Counted from the first letter of the stretch, positions 43,027 through 51,049 are shown. The stretch is DNA of 64,000 nt from Sutcliffiella sp. FSL R7-0096 (GCF_038595065.1 NZ_CP152003.1:910001-974000), one strand, 5' to 3'. The notes: a model not told the origin generated them from the letters alone. Translations and numbers: made by a program.

Positions 43027-43190
43027 TGGGGGTAACTTGGCAGATTGGTAGCTTCTGACCATGAATATGTACATTATGGAATATTCTTTCTGGAGAAAAG
43101 ACCTATTTTTATCTGGGGCTTTGTGTTTCCGTTGAAAGTAACGTGCGACCGCGTTAGACTAGGTAAAAAAGTAGTGTTAGGAGTATTCCT

Positions 43191-43640
43191 GTGATGAGTA
43201 AACAAAAACCGATTAGCATGTATCCTGCAGTGGCAGTGATCATCTTTGATGAACAGAAACGAATTTTATTACAAAAGAGAGCGGACGTGGGCTTATGGAC
43301 CATTCCTGCCGGACATGTAGAGCCAGGTGAGACGGTGGAGGAAGCGGCTGTGCGCGAGGTGTATCAGGATACTGGATTGATCGTCGATCCTCATCGCCTG
43401 ATTGGAGTCTACTCTGATCCGGAATCGCAAACCTTCGAATACCCGGATGGTCGCTTGGTGCAGTTTGTAACTTCCTATTTCGAGGCGGAAATCACAGGGG
43501 GAACCACCTCTAAGAAAGATCCCGCACTGATCGAGCTCGAGTACTTTGCCCCAAACAAGCTACCGCACGACCTCTTGCCCATGCACCCCAGATGGCTCGT
43601 AGATGCATTTTCTGATCGACGAGAAGCGTTTGTGAGGTAA
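43191..43640 (+). CDS. NUDIX hydrolase
   Basis: A 149-residue pyrophosphohydrolase. The Nudix box is GHVEPGETVEEAAVREVYQD then TGLIVDP. It keeps G-x5-E-x7-R-E, but the consensus E-E pair is Q-D, which may lower or change metal binding. ILLQKRADVGLWTIPAG precedes it, as in ADP-ribose or nucleotide-sugar NUDIX proteins. GGAG lies 7 nt before GTG 43191, so GTG rather than the adjacent ATG is probably used. It is a single gene. Confidence 0.88.
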   Translation: MMSKQKPISMYPAVAVIIFDEQKRILLQKRADVGLWTIPAGHVEPGETVEEAAVREVYQDTGLIVDPHRLIGVYSDPESQTFEYPDGRLVQFVTSYFEAEITGGTTSKKDPALIELEYFAPNKLPHDLLPMHPRWLVDAFSDRREAFVR

Positions 43641-43680
43641 AGTTGTAGCCTAACCATTTAGTATTCGACATAAACCAAAA

Positions 43681-43719
43681 AAATCCTTGAGGGGTCTGAC
43701 CCCCTCAAGGATTTTTTTT
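43681..43719. terminator. Terminator between the NUDIX and purine permease genes
   Basis: Perfect stem AAATCCTTGAGGGG/CCCCTCAAGGATTT followed by T8 on the plus strand. It contains the GGGGTCTGACCCC motif that also occurs at 10206 and, as a variant, at 58867. Confidence 0.85.
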
Positions 43720-43760
43720 CAATATATATATCAATCAATCTCAAATTATTCTTCGAACCA

Positions 43761-45056
43761 TCAATGCACATTTGTCAAAAACGTCAGGAAGAAGAGTGCC
43801 GCGATCACGTAGAGTGGGGCGGAGACTTCTTTTGCTTTGCCTAGTACCAGCTTCATTAGCGGGTAGGCAATGAATCCGAATGCAATCCCGTCTGCGATAG
43901 AGTAAGAGAATGGTATCATTACAATTACTAAGAATGCAGGGAAACCTTCTGATAGATCTTGGAAGTCGATTTGCTTCACTGATTGAAGCATCAGTACACC
44001 AATGATAATCAAGATTGGCGCAATCGCACTGCCAGGAATTATTTTAATGAAGGGAATCGCAAAGATGGAAAGCAAAAATAGGCTTCCTGTCGTTATTGCT
44101 GTCACACCGGTTCTTCCACCTGCAGCGATACCTGCTGCCGTTTCCACGGTAGAAACGGTAGGGCTGGTACCGAAAAATCCACTTGTTAAAATGGAGATTC
44201 CGTTTGCCTGGAAGGAACGTTTGAACTTTTCAGGGCGGTTGATCATTCCGAGGTGCCCGTTAATAAGCCCGATGTTCTCAAACAGGAGAACCATCGTTAA
44301 AGAGAAGACAGCCACTAAAAACGTGAACTCTCCAATCTTTGCAAAGGAAACGGCACCAAATAAGGAAAGATAGCTATCCATCGGTAAAGCACTTCCACCA
44401 ACATCAGAGAAGTTTACCACTCCCAAAGCAGCAGCGATAACCGTACCAACAACAATACTAATCAAGAAGTTTGCTGGGACATTTCGCATAAACAACGTTA
44501 CGGCCAAAATCACAGTCAGAATCGTGGCAATCACATAAGGACTTGAAACATCTCCTAGTGATAGTAGAGAGTTTTCACCCTTAACGATAAGTCCGCCTTT
44601 TTCCAACCCGATCAGGGTCAAGAATAACCCCAAACCAACCGTAATCGCATGCTTTAAAGAGCTTGGAATCGCCTCGAGTAGCACTTGTGCAAGCTTTGTG
44701 AACGAAATGATCGTCACAATCACACCAGAAACCACTACGACGCCCAATGCTTCTTGCCAGGTTAATCCCATAGAGTGAACCAACGTATAAGTAAACATAG
44801 CGTTGATTCCCATACCAGGAACAAGGATGATCGGCGCATTCGCCCAAAATCCCATCAGCCAACAGCCCACTACACAAGTGAGGATTGTGGCGATGATTCC
44901 AGCTTCGATAGGAATACCTGCTTCTGCAAGAATCGTTGCATTAACAGCAATAATGTACACAATGGTAAAGAACGAGATCATTCCGGCCATCATTTCACGC
45001 TTTAGAGTCGTCTCATGACCAGCCAGATCAAATGAATTCTTCATCCATTGAAGCAT
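43761..45056 (-). CDS. pbuO: NCS2/AzgA-type purine permease (PbuO/PbuG-like)
   Basis: A 431-residue symporter with about 12 helices. AzgA-group landmarks are REMMAGMISFFTIVYIIAVN, ATILTCVVGCWLMGFWANAPIILVPGMGINAMFTYT, and the second-half FGTSPTVSTVETAAGIAAGGRTG. It takes up guanine, hypoxanthine or adenine with protons. Length fits B. subtilis PbuO (432) and PbuG (440); I lean to PbuO since no purine riboswitch can be seen in the short leader. AAGGTG precedes ATG 45056. Confidence 0.85.
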   Translation of the reverse strand: MLQWMKNSFDLAGHETTLKREMMAGMISFFTIVYIIAVNATILAEAGIPIEAGIIATILTCVVGCWLMGFWANAPIILVPGMGINAMFTYTLVHSMGLTWQEALGVVVVSGVIVTIISFTKLAQVLLEAIPSSLKHAITVGLGLFLTLIGLEKGGLIVKGENSLLSLGDVSSPYVIATILTVILAVTLFMRNVPANFLISIVVGTVIAAALGVVNFSDVGGSALPMDSYLSLFGAVSFAKIGEFTFLVAVFSLTMVLLFENIGLINGHLGMINRPEKFKRSFQANGISILTSGFFGTSPTVSTVETAAGIAAGGRTGVTAITTGSLFLLSIFAIPFIKIIPGSAIAPILIIIGVLMLQSVKQIDFQDLSEGFPAFLVIVMIPFSYSIADGIAFGFIAYPLMKLVLGKAKEVSAPLYVIAALFFLTFLTNVH

Positions 45057-45115
45057 AAAAAACACCTTATTCAGTTTCCCTCTCCCACCCGGCCGCACAG
45101 GACCCACAAACAAGT

Positions 45116-45144
45116 ATTATAACGCGCAAATCTTCATCCGACAA
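45116..45144 (-). promoter_or_regulatory. Sigma-A promoter of the purine permease
   Basis: Minus strand TTGTCG (45144-45139), 17-bp spacer, perfect TATAAT (45121-45116), 60 nt before the start codon. That leaves a leader too short for a purine aptamer. Confidence 0.75.
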
Positions 45145-45152
45145 TATAAATT

Positions 45153-45368
45153 GGCTCTTTTCTAAAAGATTGTTGTTATGGGCTATAAAGTTTGACCGTT
45201 CGCTTTCGCTGCAGTCACTCATTTTCCGCGGGGCGATGCTTGTGCCTCCTCACACCGCTTCGGGGTCTCAAGACTACCGCTGTCTCTCGCCGGGGTCGAG
45301 TGACTTCCACTTCAATCCACTCGTCTGTCTAGATTTTTCTATAAGGAACAAACGTTGAGAAAACAGCC
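45153..45368. repeat. Element C with a B-like element nested inside
   Basis: Outer ends GGCTCTTTTCTAAAAGATTGTTG and AACGTTGAGAAAACAGCC are element C termini. The centre (about 45190-45330) is GC-rich B-like sequence (TTCCGCGGGGCGATGC, GTGCCTCCTC, GGGGTCTCAAGACTACC). The usual C middle, with its AAAAAGTCC hairpin, is missing. It lies between the permease and the DUF1992 gene. Confidence 0.65.
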
Positions 45369-45484
45369 AAAAAATTCACGGAACAACAGACTTGAATATT
45401 GTTAGAATGTTCAGAAAAAGTACACACTCTTTTCTTTTGAAATAGGGTACACTATTAGTAACCAAGTGGAAAAGGGTGAGTGCG

Positions 45485-45853
45485 GTGGACTTTTTTCGAT
45501 TGACGGATGAAAAAATCAGAAAGGCCTATGAGGATGGGGAGTTCGAAAACCTGCCTGGTTATGGCAAGCGTCTGGAACTTGAGGACTTATCCAACGTCCC
45601 TCCGGAAATGAGAATGGCCTACAAAATGATGAAAAATGCCGGGATGATGGAAGAACAACAGGTTAGGACCGAGATTGAATACCTAGAGGATCTGATACAG
45701 GGAGCGCACAGCGAGGTAGAGGAAGCTAGATTGAGCCAAAGGCTAACGGAAAAACAGCTTAGGCTTCAGCAAATCATCCAAAAGAAGAAAAAGGATGCCA
45801 ATTCCGCTGTTTTCAAAGGCTATCAGAACCAAATCATGAAAAGGTTTGATTAA
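45485..45853 (+). CDS. DUF1992 (DnaJC28-like) family protein
   Basis: A 122-residue protein starting MDFFRLTDEKIRKAYEDGEF, then the family signature ENLPGYGKRLELED and PPEMRMAYKMMKNAGMMEE, and a long C-terminal coiled coil (about 65-110). The family corresponds to the conserved part of eukaryotic DNAJC28 without the J domain; its function is unknown. AAAGGGTGAG lies upstream of GTG 45485; another GTG three codons earlier overlaps that site. It is a single gene with its own terminator. Confidence 0.88.
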   Translation: MDFFRLTDEKIRKAYEDGEFENLPGYGKRLELEDLSNVPPEMRMAYKMMKNAGMMEEQQVRTEIEYLEDLIQGAHSEVEEARLSQRLTEKQLRLQQIIQKKKKDANSAVFKGYQNQIMKRFD

Positions 45854-45868
45854 ATTAATAGAATCAGA

Positions 45869-45905
45869 ACCGAGTCGCCTGTTGGGTTAGGTGTACTCGG
45901 TTTTT
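45869..45905 (+). terminator. Terminator of the DUF1992 gene
   Basis: Stem AACCGAGT...ACTCGGTT followed by TTT. Confidence 0.8.
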
Positions 45906-45944
45906 ATTTTTTACAACGAAGTTACATAAACATTACACTTTCAA

Positions 45945-45962
45945 TTTTCATCAAATTCTCAT
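45945..45962 (+). promoter_or_regulatory. Direct repeat operator upstream of the response regulator
   Basis: TTTTCAT (45945-45951) and TTCTCAT (45956-45962) are spaced 11 bp start to start, one helical turn, as OmpR-family regulators require. The same arrangement occurs before htrA at 48180. Confidence 0.6.
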
Positions 45963-46064
45963 CCCATCCCCACCAATTATTAGGTAGTATTAAAGAGAGA
46001 CTTAAAATCAGGTAATACGTCTAAAATATATCAAAGAAGCCACGCTTATTGTGGAGGTGCCACC

Positions 46065-46742
46065 ATGTGCAGAGTCCTAATAATAGAAGATGAAAAAAAC
46101 TTAGCCCGGTTCATTGAGCTTGAATTACAATACGAAGGTTTCAAAGTGTCCACCTCCTATGACGGGAGAGAGGGGCTTAAGCTAGCATTAGCAGAAGAGT
46201 GGGATATTATCCTGCTTGACTTGATGCTCCCAGGCCTTAGTGGTATGGAAGTGTGCCGTAGAATTCGAGCGGCCAAAGAAACTCCGATCATCATGCTGAC
46301 TGCAAGGGATAGCGTGATGGATAAAGTATCGGGCCTAGATAGTGGTGCGGACGATTATATGTCCAAGCCATTTGCGATCGAAGAGCTTCTGGCAAGGATC
46401 CGTGCGCTTTTCCGCCGGATGGAGGGGAAAAAGGAAACATCAAACAATATTCTAACCTTTCGAGAGTTAAAGGTAGACCTTGATGCAAGAACGGTGACGA
46501 GAGCCGAGGAGCAAATTGAACTGACCAAAAGGGAGTTCGACCTATTGGTTATATTTATGACGAATATTAACAGAGTGCTGACAAGGGAACTTCTTTTGGA
46601 TAAAGTGTGGGAGCTGGGTTCATATGCTGAAACAAATGTCGTGGATGTATATGTCCGCTATTTACGAAATAAGATAGATAAGCCAGAGGAAGAAAGCTAC
46701 ATACAAACAGTGCGCGGGACGGGTTATGTGATGAGAAAATGA
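46065..46742 (+). CDS. OmpR-family response regulator, ArlR/YkoG-like
   Basis: A 225-residue two-component regulator. In the receiver domain (1-118) the acidic pocket is E8-D9, the phospho-acceptor is D52 (LLDLMLPGLSG) and the conserved Lys is K101 (YMSKPFAIEELLARIRAL). A C-terminal winged helix follows (LTKREFDLLVIFMTN ... NVVDVYVRYLRNKID and TVRGTGYVMRK). The opening ILIIEDEKNLARFIELELQYEG-type sequence is closest to ArlR of staphylococci and YkoG of B. subtilis. It overlaps the kinase gene by 4 nt (ATGA). The paired direct repeats suggest autoregulation and control of htrA. GGAGGTG precedes the ATG. Confidence 0.92.
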   Translation: MCRVLIIEDEKNLARFIELELQYEGFKVSTSYDGREGLKLALAEEWDIILLDLMLPGLSGMEVCRRIRAAKETPIIMLTARDSVMDKVSGLDSGADDYMSKPFAIEELLARIRALFRRMEGKKETSNNILTFRELKVDLDARTVTRAEEQIELTKREFDLLVIFMTNINRVLTRELLLDKVWELGSYAETNVVDVYVRYLRNKIDKPEEESYIQTVRGTGYVMRK

Positions 46743-48160
46743 ATCGATTTCAAAGATATATGAAGCAACTGCCAATCAGGTGGAAAATAACCATATGGTC
46801 CTCTTTGGTATTATTCGTCCTGTTTGTAGCCTATAACTCTGTTCAATATTATGTGATGAGAACCTGGATGATTGAACAGGAGGAACGTAATATACAGGAA
46901 AAGATGAAAGAGATTCAGGCCTTTTTTTCGGAGCAGCCTTTTTTTGTGGGGCGCTCGGAAATCATCAACAGCAGTGGCTTTATTGAAAAGATAAATGAAA
47001 CGAATGAACTGATCAGAGTAATCGATAAAGACGGAGCCCTCATTGTAGCAGTGGCCACTAACCTTCCACGGGAGCTTCTGATCACCCCTGTGGAGAGTGA
47101 AAATCTTGAACATGTGAAGGTAAATGGAAAACATTATTTAATTCATCGTGAACCTATGATAACAAATGGATTTATTGGGTACATAGAAATTATACGCGAT
47201 TTGAAAAACTATGAACGTTTGCGAGGCTTGATATTCCTTGTGACTTGGTCTGCCGGTGCAGGGGCCATCCTGTTGAGCGGTGTTGGCGGGATGCTCATCG
47301 CCAAACAGCTGCTTGCCCCAATCCAGGCACTCACCGATACGATGAAACGCATCAAGATGCGGGGATTCAAAGAACGTGTTCCCCAAGATAAAAACCAAAA
47401 GGATGAAATTGCAGATTTGTCCAATGTATTTAATGAAATGATGGATGATGTGGAAATGTCCTTCCAAAAGCAAAAGCAATTTGTGGAGGATGCCTCCCAT
47501 GAATTGAGGACACCTATCTCTATTTTGGAAGGACATTTGAAGCTTCTGAACCGATGGGGCAAAAATGATCCCGAGGTGCTGGAGGAATCATTGAAAGCTT
47601 CCCAGCAAGAGGTGGAAAGGTTAAAAATGCTCGTGTATGAGCTATTGGAACTGACCCGTTTGGAATCCGACCGACTGGAAGTGGTGGAGGACCTGGTAGA
47701 GCCCGTACATGTTGTGGAAGAAGTAATCAAAAAATTCACCTTGCTCCATCCAGACTTCATTTTTTCGTTTATTAACCATTTGAAGGAGCCGGTTAAGGTT
47801 GCCATTGCGGAAAGGCATCTCGAGCAGGTTCTCATCATATTGATTGATAATGCAGTGAAATATTCCAGTCAATCCACGACGATAGAGGTTACTGTAGAGA
47901 ATAAGGACAACGGGTTCTCCGTCTCCATTAAAGACTACGGCATCGGGGTTCCACAAGAAGATCTGCAGAAAATTTTCGATCGTTTCTACAGAGTGGATAA
48001 AGCTCGTAGCAGGGAAAAAGGCGGCCAGGGACTTGGACTGTCCATCGCTAAAAGAATGGTGGATAACTATAACGGTTCCATTGTTGCCGATAGCGTAGAG
48101 GGTGAATGGACCATGATTACTGTGACCCTGAATGCTGTTTATGATGTAAATGAAACATAG
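46739..48160 (+). CDS. Sensor histidine kinase, ArlS/YkoH-like
   Basis: A 473-residue membrane kinase. The first helix is at about 18-40, followed by an extracytoplasmic sensor domain of about 125 residues, a second helix (about 164-190), a HAMP linker (LLAPIQALTDTMKRIKMRGF) and the H-box FVEDASHELRTPISILEGHL with H254. The ATPase has N-box VLIILIDNAVKYS, G1 IKDYGIGV, F-box DRFYRVDKARSREKGGQGLGLSIAK. Its partner is the overlapping response regulator. ArlS-type kinases sense envelope state. The last gene of the operon stops 117 bp before htrA, which has its own promoter region. Confidence 0.92.
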   Translation: MNRFQRYMKQLPIRWKITIWSSLVLFVLFVAYNSVQYYVMRTWMIEQEERNIQEKMKEIQAFFSEQPFFVGRSEIINSSGFIEKINETNELIRVIDKDGALIVAVATNLPRELLITPVESENLEHVKVNGKHYLIHREPMITNGFIGYIEIIRDLKNYERLRGLIFLVTWSAGAGAILLSGVGGMLIAKQLLAPIQALTDTMKRIKMRGFKERVPQDKNQKDEIADLSNVFNEMMDDVEMSFQKQKQFVEDASHELRTPISILEGHLKLLNRWGKNDPEVLEESLKASQQEVERLKMLVYELLELTRLESDRLEVVEDLVEPVHVVEEVIKKFTLLHPDFIFSFINHLKEPVKVAIAERHLEQVLIILIDNAVKYSSQSTTIEVTVENKDNGFSVSIKDYGIGVPQEDLQKIFDRFYRVDKARSREKGGQGLGLSIAKRMVDNYNGSIVADSVEGEWTMITVTLNAVYDVNET

Positions 48161-48179
48161 CTTAGAAATACACCTGTAT

Positions 48180-48197
48180 TTCTCATCGTATTCTCAT
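48180..48197 (+). promoter_or_regulatory. Direct repeat operator upstream of htrA
   Basis: TTCTCAT (48180-48186) and TTCTCAT (48191-48197), 11 bp apart. A TTTAAT -10 at 48230-48235 has no good -35, which fits an activated promoter. The repeats match those before the adjacent response regulator. Confidence 0.6.
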
Positions 48198-48277
48198 TTT
48201 TCTTTAAGATTACTTTCATCGTACTAGGGTTTAATAGAAATAGATAAAAAAACATTCTCATGATGAGGTGAAGGAAT

Positions 48278-49516
48278 ATGGGTTATTATGACGATCATGT
48301 CACACAAAAAAGGACCCGTAAGGAAAAAACATTCGGAAAGCTCGTATTCGCTTCCATAACAGGAGGAATAATCGGTGCGCTCGGAGTGGTGGCAATGTTG
48401 CCGGTCCTTCTTGATTGGGGCTTTTACATGGACAGAAATGGCGAGGCTGCTGCGGACCCTCCAATGAGTGTTGAAACGAACTCGGCAGTCCAGACTGACC
48501 AGGTGGAATATGAAAAAATACAAACAAATATAACAAGTGCAGTAGATAACGTTTCCGAAGCTGTAGTTGGGGTAGTTAATATACAAAGAGGCGGAAATTC
48601 CCTTTTCGATCCCCGGGGTGCACAAGGGGACCAGGAGGCAGGAACAGGTTCTGGAGTGGTTTACAAGAAAGAGAACGGTAAAGCTTTCATTGTAACTAAT
48701 GCCCATGTAATCGATGGGGCCTCCAAAGTGGAAGTGAGCCTGGTTGATGGTACGAGAGTGGAAGCCGATGTAATTGGCAGTGATGCATTGACAGATTTGG
48801 CCGTTTTGACGGTGGATGATGGAAACATCAAACAGGTTGCAACATTTGGTGATTCCGATTCCATCACATTAGGTGAACCTGTTATCGCAATCGGAAATCC
48901 TCTTGGACTGGAATTCTTCGGTTCTGTCACTCAAGGCATCATCAGCGGAAAAGAACGGATCATTCCCGTTGACATAGATCAAAATGGCCAAGCGGACTGG
49001 GAAGCCGACGTCATCCAGACTGATGCAGCGATAAATCCAGGGAATAGTGGAGGTGCACTGGTCAACCTTCGCGGGGAAGTGATCGGCATCAACTCGATGA
49101 AAATTGCTCAATCCCGAGTAGAAGGGATAGGATTTGCGATTCCGATTTCATCGGTAAAGCCAATCATAGAGGATCTTGAGAAGCACAAAGAAGTACAACG
49201 ACCATTTATGGGTGTAGGGCTGGCCTCATTGTCCGATGTACCACTCGAAGCGCAAAGGTCTACTCTGAAACTTCCGGAAGAAGTGAAAAACGGAATTGTC
49301 GTAACAGGAGTAGAGTCCATGTCTCCAGCCGATAAAGCAGGGTTGAAAGAATATGATGTCATTGTAAAGTTGGATGACCAGGAAATTAAGGATGCCTTAG
49401 GATTAAGAAAATTTTTATACAGCCAAAAAAATATCGGAGATAAGATGAAAGTTTCCTTCTATCGTGACGGAAAACTGCAAGAGACGGAAATGACACTTGT
49501 TAAACAAATGTTCTAA
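48278..49516 (+). CDS. htrC: HtrA/DegP-type membrane serine protease
   Basis: A 412-residue quality-control protease. A short cytoplasmic N terminus leads into one membrane helix (about 22-48). The S1C protease domain has the triad H143 (VTNAHVID), D173 (LTDLAVL) and S257 (AINPGNSGGAL), and one PDZ domain occupies about 305-405 (MGVGLAS, GIVVTGVESMSPADKAGL). It degrades or refolds misfolded proteins outside the membrane. Bacillus has HtrA, HtrB and HtrC (YyxA, 400 aa); the symbol is a best guess from size. GAGGTGAAGG precedes the ATG. It is probably controlled by the ArlRS-like pair upstream. Confidence 0.9.
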   Translation: MGYYDDHVTQKRTRKEKTFGKLVFASITGGIIGALGVVAMLPVLLDWGFYMDRNGEAAADPPMSVETNSAVQTDQVEYEKIQTNITSAVDNVSEAVVGVVNIQRGGNSLFDPRGAQGDQEAGTGSGVVYKKENGKAFIVTNAHVIDGASKVEVSLVDGTRVEADVIGSDALTDLAVLTVDDGNIKQVATFGDSDSITLGEPVIAIGNPLGLEFFGSVTQGIISGKERIIPVDIDQNGQADWEADVIQTDAAINPGNSGGALVNLRGEVIGINSMKIAQSRVEGIGFAIPISSVKPIIEDLEKHKEVQRPFMGVGLASLSDVPLEAQRSTLKLPEEVKNGIVVTGVESMSPADKAGLKEYDVIVKLDDQEIKDALGLRKFLYSQKNIGDKMKVSFYRDGKLQETEMTLVKQMF

Positions 49517-49576
49517 TTTATATAGAAATGTATGTGATCTAAGTCCAAAAATCTAACGAATAGAGGCGATTGAAAC

Positions 49577-49711
49577 ATGCAAAAAACAGTGGGAAAAACG
49601 AAAAAAGGGCTCGATGTCAGGAAGATTGTAGATAAATACAAAGCAAAAGGAATTAAAGTGGATGTTGTAAAGCCAAGACTGGATCTGATCAAAGGGTTAA
49701 GCCCACAATAA
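49577..49711 (+). CDS. Small basic protein, 44 residues
   Basis: ATG 49577 with GAGGCGATT upstream encodes MQKTVGKTKKGLDVRKIVDK then YKAKGIKVDVVKPRLDLIKGLSPQ. It is lysine-rich and soluble, with a helix-strand pattern. No family is recognised. It sits between htrA and a terminator on the same strand, so it may be the last gene of the htrA transcript. Confidence 0.6.
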   Translation: MQKTVGKTKKGLDVRKIVDKYKAKGIKVDVVKPRLDLIKGLSPQ

Positions 49712-49740
49712 TTGTTAGTCACTCCCCCCATTATATATAT

Positions 49741-49775
49741 AAACGACCTGAAGCCATGATGGCCAGGTCGTTTTG
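49741..49775 (+). terminator. Terminator downstream of htrA and the 44-residue gene
   Basis: Stem AAACGACCTG...CAGGTCGTTT followed by TG and T's. Confidence 0.8.
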
Positions 49776-49790
49776 TTGTAGACAAAAATA

Positions 49791-49815
49791 AAAAACCGGA
49801 CATTTGTCACGGTTT
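49791..49815 (-). terminator. Terminator of the 54-residue gene
   Basis: Minus strand AAACCG...CGGTTT followed by TTTATTTTT, about 20 nt after the stop. Confidence 0.6.
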
Positions 49816-49835
49816 TCCATCAAGGTTGATCTATG

Positions 49836-50000
49836 CTATTTCGTAATTAACTCTCGTACCATGTATTTTTGATAGATATGAATGATTTCTTCATCATCCA
49901 TCCCTAAAACTTCTTCACGCAGGTGGCCTTTGTTGGTTAAAGTTTGTTCTACACTTTCACGTTCCATGTCGGTTAAAAAGTATCTCTTTGAAACTATCAT
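49836..50000 (-). CDS. Small acidic protein, 54 residues
   Basis: ATG 50000 with GAGGTG 7 nt upstream. The product reads MIVSKRYFLTDMERESVEQT then a second half with EEVLGMDDEEIIHIYQKYM. It resembles in size and helical make-up the BH0509-type small proteins (another lies at 58604), sharing the pattern of an acidic turn followed by I-x-x-I/L-Y; I do not claim homology. It has its own terminator. Confidence 0.65.
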   Translation of the reverse strand: MIVSKRYFLTDMERESVEQTLTNKGHLREEVLGMDDEEIIHIYQKYMVRELITK

Positions 50001-50114
50001 CCTCTAGCACCTCGTTTGTTTTTTAGTATTTAACTATACTATTCCCAGATTAGTAGAATAATATACCTAAAACATCAAAAAAATCGAAAAGGATTTTTTA
50101 TGTTCAAACTAATG

Positions 50115-50213
50115 ATGATTTCCGTTCCAGGTGTTCACCTTCCGCGGGGCGGTGTTTGAGCCTCCTCGTTTTTGTCTGTGGAGTCTCAAGTCTACCTCTA
50201 CCTCCCGCAGGAT
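50115..50213. repeat. Truncated element B copy
   Basis: Starts GATTTCCGTTCCAGGTGTTC and contains CTTCCGCGGGGCGGTG and CTACCTCCCGCAGGA, then homology stops before the right inverted end. The rest of the 352-bp gap (50214-50352) is AT-rich and probably holds the promoter of the next gene. Confidence 0.65.
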
Positions 50214-50352
50214 TAAGAATATTATTTTGGTAAAATTTTACTATAAAAGGTAAGGTTTTTGTATTTATTTGCGTTACTATACAACAGGTAATTGAAAATA
50301 GGATTGGGTTTTTGTCAAAATTATTTTCGATAATTGAAGGAGGAAAACTAAT

Positions 50353-50781
50353 ATGGATTTCCAAACATTAATAACCTGGAATGGAACTTTATATTATGAT
50401 CAAATTACTGAATTGGAAGATGGAACTTTAAGAATCAAAGTGAAGTTCTTGCGAAATGAGAAGGAAAAGATAAAAAGTATTAATACCTCCTCAATCTCTC
50501 CAAATGATGAGTTATCCATTTTTCAATTAGATTTTCCAACAATTGTTTCTTATTTAGTTATTGACGAAGCATATACTTCTTTGCAAGATAGCGAGGTTTT
50601 TGATGGTGAAATTTTCAGAGTCTACAAAAAATCCAGATATTTAGATTTTATCCAAGCGCAAACATATGCATTAGAAATAGAACCGCAAAAATCTTATACG
50701 CATTATCAAATTCCAACAATGGATTATGTAATTGATGTAGTGTCTTTTGTTGAACCGATTATAACTCAAATTGATGATTGA
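50353..50781 (+). CDS. AT-rich orphan gene, 142 residues
   Basis: A soluble acidic protein: MDFQTLITWNGTLYYDQITE, a basic strand IKVKFLRNEKEKIKS, and a C-terminal beta-rich half (YTHYQIPTMDYVIDVVSFVEP). No family is recognised. Its base composition is visibly more AT-rich than its neighbours. It lies between a truncated element B and element A copy 2, with no functional partner, so acquisition by transfer is possible. GAAGGAGGAAAAC gives a good start. Small immunity-type proteins have similar size and composition, but nothing here proves that. Confidence 0.7.
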   Translation: MDFQTLITWNGTLYYDQITELEDGTLRIKVKFLRNEKEKIKSINTSSISPNDELSIFQLDFPTIVSYLVIDEAYTSLQDSEVFDGEIFRVYKKSRYLDFIQAQTYALEIEPQKSYTHYQIPTMDYVIDVVSFVEPIITQIDD

Positions 50782-50787
50782 TCAAAG

Positions 50788-50814
50788 AGACCCATTTATT
50801 CTAAAATGGGTCTC
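50788..50814. terminator. Left terminator hairpin of element A copy 2
   Basis: AGACCCATTT-ATTCTAA-AATGGGTCTC, beginning seven bases after the stop of the orphan gene. It is identical over 27 bp to 51023-51049. Confidence 0.7.
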
Positions 50815-51022
50815 AGACTGTTGACAAACTATAAACTATTTAGTTATCTGTTGGAAGAGTTGATCTTCGTTGCAGGAGCTTCGCTTTCCGCGGGCAGTCC
50901 GGAAGCCTCCTCGGGCTACGCCCTGCGGGGTCTTCCATGTCCTTTCCTCCCGCAGGAGTCTTCGCTCCTTCCACTCCGATCAACTAGAGAATTTCATTAT
51001 TTTAACCTTTGTCTACACACTT
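50815..51022. repeat. Element A, copy 2 (contains a B core)
   Basis: Starts AGACTGTTGACAAACTATAAAC and ends CCTTTGTCTACACACTT. The B core runs from GTTGATC (about 50858) to GATCAAC (about 50986), with CGCGGGCAGTCCGGAAGCC and CCTTTCCTCCCGCAGGAGTC inside. It is flanked by exact 27-bp copies of a terminator hairpin. Short frames across it are not supported as genes. Confidence 0.8.
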
Positions 51023-51049
51023 AGACCCATTTATTCTAAAATGGGTCTC
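51023..51049. terminator. Right terminator hairpin of element A copy 2
   Basis: Exact 27-bp duplicate of the hairpin at 50788-50814. Confidence 0.7.

Noticed and set aside
45057-45121. Purine riboswitch ahead of the permease gene
   Set aside because: A clear promoter leaves only about 60 nt of leader, with none of the conserved aptamer features.
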